DNA of 60,706 bases from JBHFEI01 sp041928815 (GCF_041928815.1 NZ_JBHFEI010000019.1:1-60706), one strand, 5' to 3'. Positions 19,152 through 30,629 are shown, counted from the first letter of the stretch. Notes: generated by a model from the letters alone, not told the origin. Made by a program: numbers and translations.

Positions 19152-21296
19152 TCAGCGCCGGAACGAGAACCAGCGTCGGCGCGGCGGCTTCGCGGCCTCC
19201 GTTTCGGCCTTGCGCGGAGCGAAGACGGCGACGCTCGACTGGTAGACGATGGCCGGATTGTCGGCGGCGTGCGTGCGGACCGAATCCTCCGCGCCGGTGT
19301 CGAGAACGCGGCTCCATTCGGTCACGCCGTTGACGGGAGGCAGGTCGAAGGCGCAGTCCCCGCCGGCATTGAAGACCATAAACAGCTGGTCCATCGCCTG
19401 CGTGTCGGTCGAGCCGATGCTCTTCGCCAGGCAGACGCCGAGCACGCGGAGATCGCCGTTCGCCCAGCTTTCCTCGTCCATCGCTTCGCCGTTCGGCTTG
19501 AACCACGCGATCTCGACGCGGCCGTCCTCACCCGTCTCGCCGGTCAGGAAGCGCTCCTGGCGCAGGACCGGATGGGCCTTGCGGAAGGCGACGGCGTCGC
19601 GGCAAAAATCGAGGAAGGGATCGTCGCGCCCGGTCCAGTCGATCCAGCCGATCTCGTTGTCCTGGCAATAGGCATTGTTGTTGCCGCCCTGGCTGTTGCC
19701 GAGCTCGTCGCCGCCGACGATCATCGGCACGCCCTGGCTCAGCATCAGCGTCGCGATCATGTTGCGCCGCCGCCGGGCCCGCGCCGCGTTGATGTCGGCA
19801 TTGTCGGTCGCGCCCTCGGCGCCCATATTGTCCGAGTGGTTGTTCGAATGGCCGTCGCGATTGTCCTCGCCATTCGCCTCGTTGTGCTTGTCGTTGAAGG
19901 AGACGGTGTCCATCAGCGTGAAGCCGTCATGGGCGCCGAGGATGTTAATCGAGGAGGTGGCGCCGCGGTCGGAATGGTTGAACTGGCGCGCCGAACCGGT
20001 CAGCCGCTCGGCGAGCTTCGACACCAGGCCGCCGTCGCCCTTCCAGAAGCCGCGCACGTCGTCGCGATACTTGTCGTTCCATTCGCGGAAGGGATGCGGG
20101 AAGCCGCCGACCTGGTAGCCGCCCTCGCCGACGTCCCAGGGCTCGGCGATGAGCTTCACGCCGGCGAGCATCGGATCCTGCCGGATCGCGTCGAAGAAGC
20201 CGCCCTCGCGATCGAAGCCGACATGGGCCTCCCGGCCGAGCGTGCTGGCAAGGTCGAAACGGAACCCGTCGATATGCATGACGCCGACCCAGTAGCGCAG
20301 GCTGTCGAGCACCATGCGCATCACCATCGGATGGGCGACGTTCAGCGTGTTTCCGGTGCCCGTCGTATCATAGGTATGGCGCTTGTCGTCGGGGGAGAGC
20401 AGATAATAGCTGGCATTGTCGATGCCGCGGAAGCTGAGCGTCGGCCCGCGCTCCGATCCCTCGGCCGTGTGATTGTAGACGACATCCATGATCACTTCGA
20501 TGCCGGCGGCATGGAAGCGGCGGACCATGGTCTTGATTTCCGTGATCTGCGAGGACGACAGGTAGCGCGACTGCGGCGCGAAGAAGCCGAGGGTCTGGTA
20601 GCCCCAGTAGTTGCGCAGATCCTTCTCGACCAGATAGCGATCGTCGACGAAGGACTGGATCGGCAGCAGTTCGACGGCGGAGACGCCGAGCTTGACGAGA
20701 TGGTCGATGATCGGCTCGCTGCACATGCCGAGGAAGGTGCCGCGAAGCCGCTCCGGCACCTGCGGATGCGTCATCGTCATGCCGCGCAGATGAGTCTCGT
20801 AGATCACGGTGTCGGTCCAGGGACGGCGGATCGCCTGGTCGCCGTCCCAGTCGAAGGCCGGGTCCTGCACCACGCCCTTGACCATGAACGGGGCGCTGTC
20901 GCGCTCGTCGAAGCTGAGATCGTCTCCCTCCGCGCCGATCGTGTAGCCGTAGAGCGCGTCGTCCCAGACGATGTCGCCGATCACCTGCTTGGCGTAGGGA
21001 TCGAGCAGCAGCTTGTTCGGGTTGAAGCGATGGCCGTTGCCGGGGTCATAGGGCCCGTGAACGCGGTAGCCATAGACCGTGCCGGGACCGAGCCCCTCGA
21101 TGTAGCCGGACCAGACGTCCCCCTCGCGCTTCGGCAGCGGCAGCCGCGCCGTCTCCGTCTTGCCGTCCTTGGTGAAAAGGCAAAGCTCCACCTTCTCGGC
21201 ATGCGCGGAAAAAAGAGCGAAATGGGTCCCCTGGCCGGTATAGTCCGCCCCAAGCTCCGGTTTGAGGAAATCGAGTTCCGAAAAGGATACAGTCAT
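19152..21296 (-). CDS. glgX: Glycogen debranching enzyme GlgX
   Basis: 714 aa. Hydrolyses alpha-1,6 branch points in phosphorylase-limit glycogen. N-terminal CBM48 (ALFSAHAEKVELCLF), then a GH13 catalytic domain with DVVYNHTAEG, the nucleophile region GFRFDLAST, acid/base segment KLIAEPWDVGEGGY and the AHDGFTLMDTVSFNDKHNEANG signature of GlgX, and VGGDELGNSQGGNNNAYCQDN. C-terminal beta domain ends at about 700. It is divergent from treZ; the 262-bp gap holds EcfG-type promoters facing both ways. Its debranched maltodextrins are substrates for TreY. Confidence 0.96.
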   Translation of the reverse strand: MTVSFSELDFLKPELGADYTGQGTHFALFSAHAEKVELCLFTKDGKTETARLPLPKREGDVWSGYIEGLGPGTVYGYRVHGPYDPGNGHRFNPNKLLLDPYAKQVIGDIVWDDALYGYTIGAEGDDLSFDERDSAPFMVKGVVQDPAFDWDGDQAIRRPWTDTVIYETHLRGMTMTHPQVPERLRGTFLGMCSEPIIDHLVKLGVSAVELLPIQSFVDDRYLVEKDLRNYWGYQTLGFFAPQSRYLSSSQITEIKTMVRRFHAAGIEVIMDVVYNHTAEGSERGPTLSFRGIDNASYYLLSPDDKRHTYDTTGTGNTLNVAHPMVMRMVLDSLRYWVGVMHIDGFRFDLASTLGREAHVGFDREGGFFDAIRQDPMLAGVKLIAEPWDVGEGGYQVGGFPHPFREWNDKYRDDVRGFWKGDGGLVSKLAERLTGSARQFNHSDRGATSSINILGAHDGFTLMDTVSFNDKHNEANGEDNRDGHSNNHSDNMGAEGATDNADINAARARRRRNMIATLMLSQGVPMIVGGDELGNSQGGNNNAYCQDNEIGWIDWTGRDDPFLDFCRDAVAFRKAHPVLRQERFLTGETGEDGRVEIAWFKPNGEAMDEESWANGDLRVLGVCLAKSIGSTDTQAMDQLFMVFNAGGDCAFDLPPVNGVTEWSRVLDTGAEDSVRTHAADNPAIVYQSSVAVFAPRKAETEAAKPPRRRWFSFRR

Positions 21297-21416
21297 GGAA
21301 GGCCACCCCCTGCGTCGTGGATCGTGACAGGGTCGCGCCGCGCAGGCATCCGGTTCGGGTCACGTGATTTCACGCAATCCCCCGGTGTCGCCCATGCCGC
21401 CCCCATCTTTTTGTGC

Positions 21417-21441
21417 AACGCCGCATTCCCGCAAAGGTTCC
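21417..21441 (-). promoter_or_regulatory. EcfG-type promoter for glgX
   Basis: Minus strand GGAAC (21437-21441), 16 bases, CGTT (21417-21420): full consensus, with a 5' leader of about 115 bases before the glgX ATG. Confidence 0.8.
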
Positions 21442-21499
21442 TGCCGGCCACCAAGAATCACGCCGGGTCGCGTCGGCCGCGAAAGCGGCTGCCTGGGGC

Positions 21500-21524
21500 G
21501 GAACAAACAGGACGGCAGGGGATT
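21500..21524 (+). promoter_or_regulatory. EcfG-type promoter for treZ
   Basis: GGAAC (21500-21504), 16 bases, GATT (21521-21524). Only the TT of the -10 box is kept, so weaker than its neighbours; 35 bases before the treZ ATG. Confidence 0.6.
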
Positions 21525-21558
21525 TGGTAACGGTCCCGCCTTAGAGGAGATCGCCAGC

Positions 21559-23406
21559 ATGCGCGCCGAAGCGTCGCTGACCGCCCCGCCCCCCGAACCC
21601 TCCGCCGCCACGACCATCCTCCCGGCCTGGGGGCCGGCACCCCTGCCGGACGGCGCCTGGCGCTTCCGGCTCTGGGCCCCCTCGCAGCCCTCCGTCGACC
21701 TCGTCCTCAACGGCGAGATCCATCCGATGCGGCAATCGGCCGATGGCTGGTACGAATTCGTGACGGTGCACGCACGGCCGGGCGACACCTACCTGTTCCA
21801 GCTCGCGGACGGAACGCGCATGGCCGATCCGGCCTCGCGCCTCCAGGCATTCGGCGCGACCGGCCCCTCCGTCGTCGTTGCGCCGCGGACCTACCGATGG
21901 ACGCAGGAGAACTGGCGCGGACGGCCCTGGAGCGAAACGATCCTCTACGAACTCCATGTCGGCACGTTCACGCCCGAGGGAACATTCCGGGCGGCGATCG
22001 ACAGACTGCCCCATCTCGCATCGACCGGCATCACCGCCATTGAAGTGATGCCGATCGCCCATTTTCCCGGAGAGCGGGGGTGGGGCTATGACGGTGTCCT
22101 GCACTATGCGCCGCACACCGCCTATGGCTCCCCGGACGACGTCAGGGCCTTCGTCGATGCCGCCCATGCGCTGGGCATCTCGGTCCTGCTCGACGTCGTC
22201 TACAATCACTTCGGGCCCGAGGGAAACTACCTCTCCGCCTCCACGCCGGAATTCTTCCGCAGCGACCGGCCGACGCCCTGGGGGGCGGCGATCGCCTTCC
22301 GCCACCGGGCGGTCCGCCGCTACTTCATCGAGAACGCGCTCTACTGGCTCGGCGAGTTCCGCTTCGACGGCCTGCGCTTCGATGCGACGGAAGAGATCGC
22401 CGATGACGGACCACGCCACATGCTCTTCGAGATGACGGAAGAGATCCGCGCCGCCTTCCCCGATCGTCAGATCCACCTCATCGCCGAAGACCAGCACAGC
22501 CGGCACGGCATTCTCCTGCGCGACGAGGCGGGTCGGGCACGCCATTTCACCGCGGCCTGGAACGACGACCTGCACCATGCCCTGCACGTGATCGCGACCG
22601 GCGAGAGCCTCGGCCACTATGCCCGCTATGCGGATGCGCCGGGCGACCATCTCGACCGGGCCACGGCGGAAGGATTTCTCTTTTCGAAGGGCGAGATCGG
22701 CGAGGGCGGGCAGGACGCGTCCCATCCGCCGGATGTCCACGTCAATTTCCTGCAGAACCACGACCAGATCGGCAATCGCGGCTTCGGAGAGCGCCTGACC
22801 GCCCTGACCGACCCGGCACGACTCGAGGTGCTGACGGCGATGCTGCTGCTCATTCCCCAGGTGCCGATGCTGTTTATGGGCGAGGAGTATGGCGAGACGG
22901 GGCCATTCCACTTCTTCGCCGATTATGACGGCGAGCTCGGAGAGGCGGTGCGCAACGGCCGGCGCAAGGAGGCGGAAAATTTCGGCGGCCTCCCGGCGGG
23001 CAAGAATTTCGCCGACCTGCCGGACCCGGTGTCGCCGGAGACGCTTGAGCGGTCGCGATTGGACTGGACGCGGGCGGAAACGGCCGATGGCCGTCGGCAC
23101 CGTGACGAGATCCGGGCGCTGATCGCCCTGCGGCAGGAACATGTCGCCCCGCTGATCGCGAAAGCAGGCCCCGTCGGCACGGAAATCCTGCCGACAGGCG
23201 AAGAGGAGACGGCGGTCGACTGGTCTTTTGCCGACGCCCGGCTGCAGATGCGCATGACGCTCGCCGACGAAGGCGCCCTCCTGCCGGCGACGTCCGGCAC
23301 GGTCATCTATCGCTGGCCACCGCAGGAAGGCGGCGACGTGAACCGTTTTTCCGGCCCCGGCATCCTGGTGGCGCTGGAACACAAACATGGGGAGACAAAG
23401 GCATGA
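21559..23406 (+). CDS. treZ: Malto-oligosyltrehalose trehalohydrolase TreZ
   Basis: 615 aa from the ATG at 21559, preceded by AGAGGAGA; the longer frame starting at 21364 includes the promoter and is rejected. Releases trehalose from maltooligosyl trehalose. CBM48-like N domain (FRLWAPSQPSVDLVLNGE), then GH13: EVMPIAHFPGERGWGYDGV, DVVYNHFGPEGNYLS, nucleophile region GLRFDATEEI, acid/base segment IHLIAEDQ, and QNHDQIGNRGFGERL, a TreZ hallmark. Its stop overlaps the ATG of the CBS gene. Partner of TreY at 25279. Confidence 0.96.
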   Translation: MRAEASLTAPPPEPSAATTILPAWGPAPLPDGAWRFRLWAPSQPSVDLVLNGEIHPMRQSADGWYEFVTVHARPGDTYLFQLADGTRMADPASRLQAFGATGPSVVVAPRTYRWTQENWRGRPWSETILYELHVGTFTPEGTFRAAIDRLPHLASTGITAIEVMPIAHFPGERGWGYDGVLHYAPHTAYGSPDDVRAFVDAAHALGISVLLDVVYNHFGPEGNYLSASTPEFFRSDRPTPWGAAIAFRHRAVRRYFIENALYWLGEFRFDGLRFDATEEIADDGPRHMLFEMTEEIRAAFPDRQIHLIAEDQHSRHGILLRDEAGRARHFTAAWNDDLHHALHVIATGESLGHYARYADAPGDHLDRATAEGFLFSKGEIGEGGQDASHPPDVHVNFLQNHDQIGNRGFGERLTALTDPARLEVLTAMLLLIPQVPMLFMGEEYGETGPFHFFADYDGELGEAVRNGRRKEAENFGGLPAGKNFADLPDPVSPETLERSRLDWTRAETADGRRHRDEIRALIALRQEHVAPLIAKAGPVGTEILPTGEEETAVDWSFADARLQMRMTLADEGALLPATSGTVIYRWPPQEGGDVNRFSGPGILVALEHKHGETKA

Positions 23407-23783
23407 GGATCGCGGAAGTGATGTCGCACAGCGTGGAAACTGCGGCGCCGGACGAACCGCTGCAGGCAGTGGCACAGCGCATGGTGGACGCCGATATCGG
23501 CTTCCTGCCCGTCGTCGGCGCTACCGGCCTGATCGGGACGGTGAGCGACCGCGATATCATCGTTCGCGCGGTAGCAGCGGGGCATGATGCCTCCCTTCCG
23601 GTCGCCGGGATCATGGAGACGGAGAGCATCTCCTGTCTCGACGACGAGGAGAGCAACGCCGTCGCTGCCGGAATGCGGGCGACCGATCGCCGCCGCCTGG
23701 CGGTGCTCGACCGCCGCAACAGACTTGTGGGCGTTGTGTCCCTTGCCGATCTCGACCGCGCCAGCGAAGAGGGTGCCGCGTGA
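23403..23783 (+). CDS. CBS-domain pair protein
   Basis: 126 aa, two CBS motifs: MRIAEVMSHSVETAAPDEPL...LIGTVSDRDIIVRAVAAG and VAGIMETESISCLDDEE...LVGVVSLADLDRASE. The start overlaps the treZ stop (ATGA), so it is co-translated with treZ under the stress promoter. Stand-alone CBS pairs usually sense AMP/ATP or similar ligands; it may adjust trehalose synthesis to energy state, which is inference. It is not a duplicate of the CBS gene at 12425: the two differ in length and in most positions. Confidence 0.88.
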   Translation: MRIAEVMSHSVETAAPDEPLQAVAQRMVDADIGFLPVVGATGLIGTVSDRDIIVRAVAAGHDASLPVAGIMETESISCLDDEESNAVAAGMRATDRRRLAVLDRRNRLVGVVSLADLDRASEEGAA

Positions 23784-23916
23784 GACGCGATACCCTCTCC
23801 AGATCGTCGAAAGCGCTTCAAAAACGCCTCATGCCGGCGCGCGATGACTACGGCATCAAAGATGTTCAGAAGAAATGACGGAGAGACTCGTTGGTAGACG
23901 GGTGCTCGCCGATGCG

Positions 23917-24129
23917 TCAGCGCAGCCAGACCTCGATGTCCGACGGCCGGCGGAGCCCGGCCCGGTGCTTGAGATCGAGCTTCTCCCAGGCAAACCGCTT
24001 CGCCTCCGCCTCCGCGGCCTCCCGATCCGTATAGGTATCGGGCAGGACATAATCCTTGCCTTCGCAGGACAGAAGAGCCTTTCGGCTGAGAAGGTCGAAA
24101 TGCAGCTGGATCTTCGCGGGCGACGTCAT
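23917..24129 (-). CDS. Small hypothetical protein
   Basis: 70 aa starting at ATG 24129 after GGAGGAAGC. Sequence begins MTSPAKIQLHFDLLSRKALL and includes CEGKDYVLPDTYTDREAAEAEAKRFAWEKL, a charged helix. No domain recognised, no membrane segment. An EcfG-type promoter (24163-24187) lies just upstream, which supports both the gene and the start. Likely a stress-induced cytosolic protein. Confidence 0.65.
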   Translation of the reverse strand: MTSPAKIQLHFDLLSRKALLSCEGKDYVLPDTYTDREAAEAEAKRFAWEKLDLKHRAGLRRPSDIEVWLR

Positions 24130-24162
24130 GTGCTTCCTCCACAACAGGTCTTTTGGGCTCCG

Positions 24163-24187
24163 AACTCTGCAATCGGCCCGGGGTTCC
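24163..24187 (-). promoter_or_regulatory. EcfG-type promoter for the 24129 gene
   Basis: Minus strand GGAAC (24183-24187), 16 bases, AGTT (24163-24166). It leaves a leader of about 25 bases before the ATG. Confidence 0.7.
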
Positions 24188-24248
24188 ATGGCGCGTGAAA
24201 AAAAGCGGCGTGAGAAAATCTAGGAGGGGCGCGCGGGACAGGGCGGGA

Positions 24249-24273
24249 GGAACCACGGCGGCCCGGCCCCGTT
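24249..24273 (+). promoter_or_regulatory. EcfG-type promoter for the 24325 gene
   Basis: GGAAC (24249-24253), 16 bases, CGTT (24270-24273): full consensus, about 45 bases before the ATG. Divergent from the site at 24163-24187, 61 bases apart. Confidence 0.8.
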
Positions 24274-24324
24274 AGTCTGGGTCCGGTCCTGACGTTCAGG
24301 ACCCTTGCCTGAAGGAGACCCTAG

Positions 24325-24651
24325 ATGACCTATCATATTGCTGAAGGCGACGGAAACGGCAGGATCGACGTCAACGGCCACGTCCTGCCCGTGTCCTATC
24401 ACCTGACCGCCGAACGGCAGGGCGGCAGCGGCAGTCGCGTCGCCGTCTCGATCACGCTGCAGGCGCCGCGCGACTGGCTGATCGAGAAAGGTTTCGAGGA
24501 AGAAGCGACGCTGATCCGGGGCAATGGCGAGCGCGGTACCGTCCGCAGCGAAGCGGACGTCTCCGCAGAAGACCCGTTGTCGATCCGGCTGGCGGGCGAG
24601 GCAGACGTCGCGGACGGCAGCATCGGTCGCACCTTTCCCGAACTGGCATAG
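24325..24651 (+). CDS. Hypothetical stress-regulated protein
   Basis: 108 aa, acidic, starting MTYHIAEGDGNGRIDVNGHV. No domain that I recognise and no membrane segment. GAAGGAGACCC precedes the ATG, a perfect EcfG-type promoter lies upstream and a strong terminator follows at 24674. The middle (SRVAVSITLQAPRDWLIEKGF) reads like alternating beta strands and a helix. The regulatory signals make this a secure gene of unknown function. Confidence 0.75.
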   Translation: MTYHIAEGDGNGRIDVNGHVLPVSYHLTAERQGGSGSRVAVSITLQAPRDWLIEKGFEEEATLIRGNGERGTVRSEADVSAEDPLSIRLAGEADVADGSIGRTFPELA

Positions 24652-24673
24652 CGCAGTCTCCGAGACGAGACAG

Positions 24674-24704
24674 AAAAATGCCGGCCTTCGGGGCCGGCAT
24701 TTTT
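24674..24704. terminator. Bidirectional rho-independent terminator
   Basis: AAAAATGCCGGCC (24674-24686) pairs with GGCCGGCATTTTT (24692-24704) around a TTCGG loop. A- and T-runs flank the stem on both sides, so it ends the plus-strand gene at 24651 and the minus-strand gene ending at 24722. Confidence 0.9.
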
Positions 24705-24721
24705 GTTCGAATCCATTGGTG

Positions 24722-25057
24722 TTACTGGGCCGGAGCGACCGGGGCGGTCTGCTGCGACTCGCCACCCGTGCCGCTCTGCGGCCTGGCATCGGTGGTGGTG
24801 CCCGGAACGGTACCCTCGACAGTCGCGTTGCCGGGCGTCGTCGTGTCGGCCGGCGGGGCGACCTGCTGGACCTGGGTGGCCGGGTCGTTGTCGATGCTCT
24901 CGCCCCACATCGCCGCGCCGGCCCAGGCGATCGCGACAAGGACGAGGCTTGCGATCAGGATCCTGAGGACGGGAATGCCGGGGCGGCCCTGCCGTGCTTC
25001 CTTCGCCGAAAACTCGTTTCGCTCCGCCTCATGCGTGCGGTCCGCATAATGTGCCAT
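24722..25057 (-). CDS. Single-pass membrane hypothetical protein
   Basis: 111 aa. A charged N-terminal part (HYADRTHEAERNEFSAKEARQ), one membrane helix at about 28-50 (IPVLRILIASLVLVAIAWAG), then a Thr/Pro/Ala/Gly-rich disordered tail rich in Gln. Positive residues before the helix suggest an N-in, C-out orientation with the tail in the periplasm. GGAGACAG precedes the ATG. An EcfG-type promoter lies upstream at 25109-25134. No family recognised. Confidence 0.75.
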   Translation of the reverse strand: MAHYADRTHEAERNEFSAKEARQGRPGIPVLRILIASLVLVAIAWAGAAMWGESIDNDPATQVQQVAPPADTTTPGNATVEGTVPGTTTDARPQSGTGGESQQTAPVAPAQ

Positions 25058-25108
25058 GGTCTGTCTCCTTCATCTCTGGTCTTTCGGCCTTGCGACCCAT
25101 GTTCAGAC

Positions 25109-25134
25109 AACGGCGCGGGCATCTGGAAAGTTCC
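25109..25134 (-). promoter_or_regulatory. EcfG-type promoter for the 25057 gene
   Basis: Minus strand GGAAC..., read as GTTCC at 25130-25134 on the plus strand, 17 bases, CGTT (plus AACG 25109-25112). A 17-base spacer is within the known range. Confidence 0.7.
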
Positions 25135-25218
25135 CCTGCCGTGCCCCGGGGCGGGGATCCGGGAGCGGCCTCCTCAAGCCCGCACCTTCCCGACCGGCGG
25201 AGATGATCCGGCACCGCC

Positions 25219-25243
25219 GGAACATTCGGACAGGTGATCCGTT
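25219..25243 (+). promoter_or_regulatory. EcfG-type promoter for treY
   Basis: GGAAC (25219-25223), 16 bases, CGTT (25240-25243): full consensus. Transcription would start near 25250, inside the longest open frame, which argues for the treY start at 25279. Confidence 0.8.
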
Positions 25244-25278
25244 GTCCGATCTTGCCCCCTTCAACGCCATGGACCAGA

Positions 25279-27930
<2,652 letters not shown>

Positions 27931-28070
27931 GGTGAACGCCGGGATCGGAGCGGGGCTACCGCGCCCGCGGGCGGACGCTTCTGCGCGCTCTCCACCCGGC
28001 GTAGCGGTTAAACCCCTGGAGCCGCGCAATGGTTCCGCCTTCACGTCTCCGAGACCATGCCGGGGGAGCC

Positions 28071-28095
28071 GGAACAAAAGCATCGACGCGCGGTT
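28071..28095 (+). promoter_or_regulatory. EcfG-type promoter for glgA
   Basis: GGAAC (28071-28075), 16 bases, GGTT (28092-28095). It lies 104 bases before the glgA ATG in the 268-base treY-glgA gap. Confidence 0.65.
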
Positions 28096-28198
28096 GAGAC
28101 CGGTCTTACAGGAGACCGGATTCCATGACGGACGACCCTTCTCGCACCACGCGCCTCTTGCCCTGCGCGTCGACGGATCCTTGGCAGGAGAGCGGACG

Positions 28199-29689
28199 AT
28201 GAAAATCCTCTCCGTCGCTTCGGAAATGTTCCCGCTCGTCAAGACGGGCGGGCTCGGGGACGTCACCGGCTCCCTGCCGCTTGCCTTATCGAGGGACGGC
28301 ATCGAGATGCGGACGATGCTGCCGGCCTATCCGGGCATGCTCGCGAAAGCCGACGCCTGCGCCTGCCTCGGCACGTTCCGGCTTCTCGGAGAGGAGGCTG
28401 CCCTGTTCGCCGCGCATGCGGCCGGCCTCGACCTCCTGCTCCTCGACGCGCCCGCCCTCTTCGATCGCGACGGCGGCCCCTATGCCGACGCGACAGGGCG
28501 TGACCACGCCGACAACGACCGGCGTTTCGCCGCATTGTCGCTGGCGGCGGCGGAATTCGCCGAAGGGGCGCTCGGCGGCGGCTGGCGGCCGGACCTCGTC
28601 CACACCCATGACTGGCAGGCCGCCCTCACCTCGGTCTATCTGCGCCACCGCCAGAAAAGCCGGCTGCCGGTCATCCTGACCATCCACAATCTGGCTTTCC
28701 AGGGACAGTTCGCCTTTTCCCGCCTGCGCGATCTCGGCCTGCCGCCGGAGGCCTTTTCCACCGACTGCCTCGAATATTACGGCGATGTCAGTTTCCTCAA
28801 GGGCGGCATCCGGACGGCGGATGCGGTCACGACCGTGAGCCCGACCTATGCGCGCGAGATCCTCGGCGCCGGGCTCGGCATGGGCATGGAAGGCGTTCTC
28901 GCCGATCGCCGCGATGCGCTGACGGGCATCGTCAACGGCATCGATCCCGACGTCTGGAATCCGGCGACCGATCCGCATGTGCTCAGCCGCTATGACGGTC
29001 GCACGATCGAGCGGCGGCGCATCAACCGCAAACACCTGATCAACGAATTCGGGCTGGCCGACGGTCCGGGCCCGATCTTCTCCGTCGTCAGCCGGCTGAC
29101 CTGGCAGAAGGGCATCGACCTCGTCATCGAGAATGCCGACAGGCTGGTCGAAACAGGGGGCCGGCTGATCGTCTGCGGCCAGGGCGAACCGGGTCTGGAG
29201 GGAGCATTGCGCGACCTCGCCCGTCGCCATCCGGGCCGGATCGCCGCCCGGATCGGCTATGACGAAAAAACGGCCCATCTCATCCATGCCGGGACGGACT
29301 TCGTTCTGCAGCCGTCCCGTTTCGAGCCCTGCGGCCTCACCCAGCTCTATGCCCTTCGCTATGGCGCCGTTCCGGTCGTCTCGCGCACCGGCGGCCTCGC
29401 CGAAACCGTTATTGACGCCAACGAAGCGGCCTTCGCCCACCAGACCGCCACCGGCATCCAGTTTCATCCGGTCAGCGCGGAACACCTCGGCCATGCTCTG
29501 GACCGGGCGGTCGCCCTCTTCTCCACGCCGCATCTTTATCGCCGCGTGCAGGCAAAAGGCATGGAAACCGATTTTTCATGGAAAGCCAGCGCGTCACGCT
29601 ATGCGCGGCTCTACCGCTCGCTGACAGGACTCCGTGAACCCATTGGTCCCGACGCGCGTGAAATTGCCCCGGCACGGCACTTTTCCTGA
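28199..29689 (+). CDS. glgA: Glycogen synthase GlgA
   Basis: 496 aa, GT5 family length. The ATG at 28199 follows AGGAG and gives the canonical N terminus KILSVASEMFPLVKTGGLGDV with the KTGGL ADP-glucose motif. Further motifs: HTHDWQAAL, TIHNLAFQG, VSPTYAREI, NGIDPDVWNP, SRLTWQKGID, PSRFEPCGLTQLYALRYG and RTGGLAETV. Elongates alpha-1,4-glucan with ADP-glucose. glgB, glgC and glgP are absent from this window, so this may be a second, stress-controlled copy. The longer upstream frame is rejected. Confidence 0.96.
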   Translation: MKILSVASEMFPLVKTGGLGDVTGSLPLALSRDGIEMRTMLPAYPGMLAKADACACLGTFRLLGEEAALFAAHAAGLDLLLLDAPALFDRDGGPYADATGRDHADNDRRFAALSLAAAEFAEGALGGGWRPDLVHTHDWQAALTSVYLRHRQKSRLPVILTIHNLAFQGQFAFSRLRDLGLPPEAFSTDCLEYYGDVSFLKGGIRTADAVTTVSPTYAREILGAGLGMGMEGVLADRRDALTGIVNGIDPDVWNPATDPHVLSRYDGRTIERRRINRKHLINEFGLADGPGPIFSVVSRLTWQKGIDLVIENADRLVETGGRLIVCGQGEPGLEGALRDLARRHPGRIAARIGYDEKTAHLIHAGTDFVLQPSRFEPCGLTQLYALRYGAVPVVSRTGGLAETVIDANEAAFAHQTATGIQFHPVSAEHLGHALDRAVALFSTPHLYRRVQAKGMETDFSWKASASRYARLYRSLTGLREPIGPDAREIAPARHFS

Positions 29690-29764
29690 CGCGATCGGAG
29701 CGCGGGTCGCGTCTTCCTTTCAAACCCGGCCACGCCTCCCTTGCGCATGCAGTCGAGCTGACAA

Positions 29765-29804
29765 AAAAAGCGCCTGCCCTCGAAGCGAAGGCCGGCGCTT
29801 TCTC
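29765..29804. terminator. Rho-independent terminator between convergent genes
   Basis: An imperfect stem built on AAAGCGCC (about 29767) and GGCGCTTTC (about 29793), with an A7 run on its left. On the minus strand the stem is followed by a T run, so it ends the gene at 29820; on the plus strand it can end glgA. Confidence 0.7.
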
Positions 29805-29819
29805 ATAAGTGCGATCCGA

Positions 29820-30200
29820 TCAATGCTTTCGCACGCGGTCCGTCGGAATGGACGAAATCGTCGCCGAAACTGGATCGCTGGCGGGAAAACTGTCTTCGAG
29901 GCCCGTGTCCAATTCCTCTTCCTGCGTCTGCCTGTCGTCGGCGGCGCGGGCCGAGGGGCGGCCCTTGTCGTCGGATGCCTCGGCGCGGCCGCCGGCAGAC
30001 TGGTCGTCTGCCTCGGACAGGTCCGCGGTCGAAACATCCGCCAGCAGGCGGCGCGCCTGTTCCACGGCGTTCACGCGGTTGAGATCACCGCCCGCCGCCA
30101 TGCGAACAGACACGACGTCGCCGCCGTCGCCGACAAATTCCACGGTGAAGCCGTTCTTGCCACCGTTCTCCGGGATGACCTGGGTTCCGATCACATGCAT
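29820..30200 (-). CDS. Hypothetical protein with EDSFPASDP motif
   Basis: 126 aa from the ATG at 30200 (MHVIGTQVIPENGGKNGFTV). The N-terminal part resembles a small beta domain (VEFVGDGGDVVSVRM ... NRVNAVEQARRLL); the C-terminal half is acidic and disordered and holds LEDSFPASDPVSAT, a short motif found at the end of many alphaproteobacterial stress proteins. AAAGGA lies upstream. It follows the 30601 gene by 71 bases and may be expressed from that promoter. Confidence 0.7.
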   Translation of the reverse strand: MHVIGTQVIPENGGKNGFTVEFVGDGGDVVSVRMAAGGDLNRVNAVEQARRLLADVSTADLSEADDQSAGGRAEASDDKGRPSARAADDRQTQEEELDTGLEDSFPASDPVSATISSIPTDRVRKH

Positions 30201-30271
30201 CGAACATTCCTTTCGTAGCCTGTCGCAATCATCCTGTGCGCGCGTTCCGGCCTGAAGCAGCCTGTCGCGCC

Positions 30272-30601
30272 TCAGCGCCACGAGCGCCAGCGCGACGGCG
30301 GGGGCTCCTGATGGCTCGCGCCCAGGAGGAAGCCGACCGCAAGGCCGACGACGCCGGCGAGCGCCACGACGGTCGACAGGCCGGCGGGATGCTGGCGCGC
30401 CGTTTCAGCAAGGGCGCTTCCTTCGGACTTCACGTAACCGGCGGCCTGCTTCACGCCTGGCATGGCCGAACGCACCGCACTGTCGGCGCGGTCGCGCAGG
30501 TCGTGATAGACGTCGGCCGTCTGAGCCGAAAGCTGCTTCTGCAGCCGCGCGACGTCGCTGCGCAGCGCGGCGATCTGGGATTCGGTATCGGTCTGGGGCA
30601 T
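30272..30601 (-). CDS. DUF883/ElaB-like membrane-anchored protein
   Basis: 109 aa. N-terminal coiled coil (ESQIAALRSDVARLQKQLSA), a middle amphipathic helix with VKSEGSALAETARQHP, and a C-terminal membrane helix LSTVVALAGVVGLAVGFLLG with a basic tail. This is the layout of the ElaB/YqjD/DUF883 family of tail-anchored inner-membrane proteins, some of which bind ribosomes in stationary phase. The second ATG (30601) is chosen because GGAG abuts the first. An EcfG-type promoter lies at 30630-30655. Confidence 0.8.
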   Translation of the reverse strand: MPQTDTESQIAALRSDVARLQKQLSAQTADVYHDLRDRADSAVRSAMPGVKQAAGYVKSEGSALAETARQHPAGLSTVVALAGVVGLAVGFLLGASHQEPPPSRWRSWR

Positions 30602-30629
30602 GAGCATCTCCTTCAACTGTCCGCCGTTG

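Noticed and set aside
25234..25278. Longer treY N terminus
   Set aside because: The codons lie in the EcfG-type promoter, so they would not be transcribed in full.
28035..28058. Minus-strand GGAAC-like site in the treY-glgA gap
   Set aside because: It has GGTT at N17 but faces into treY with no gene to serve.
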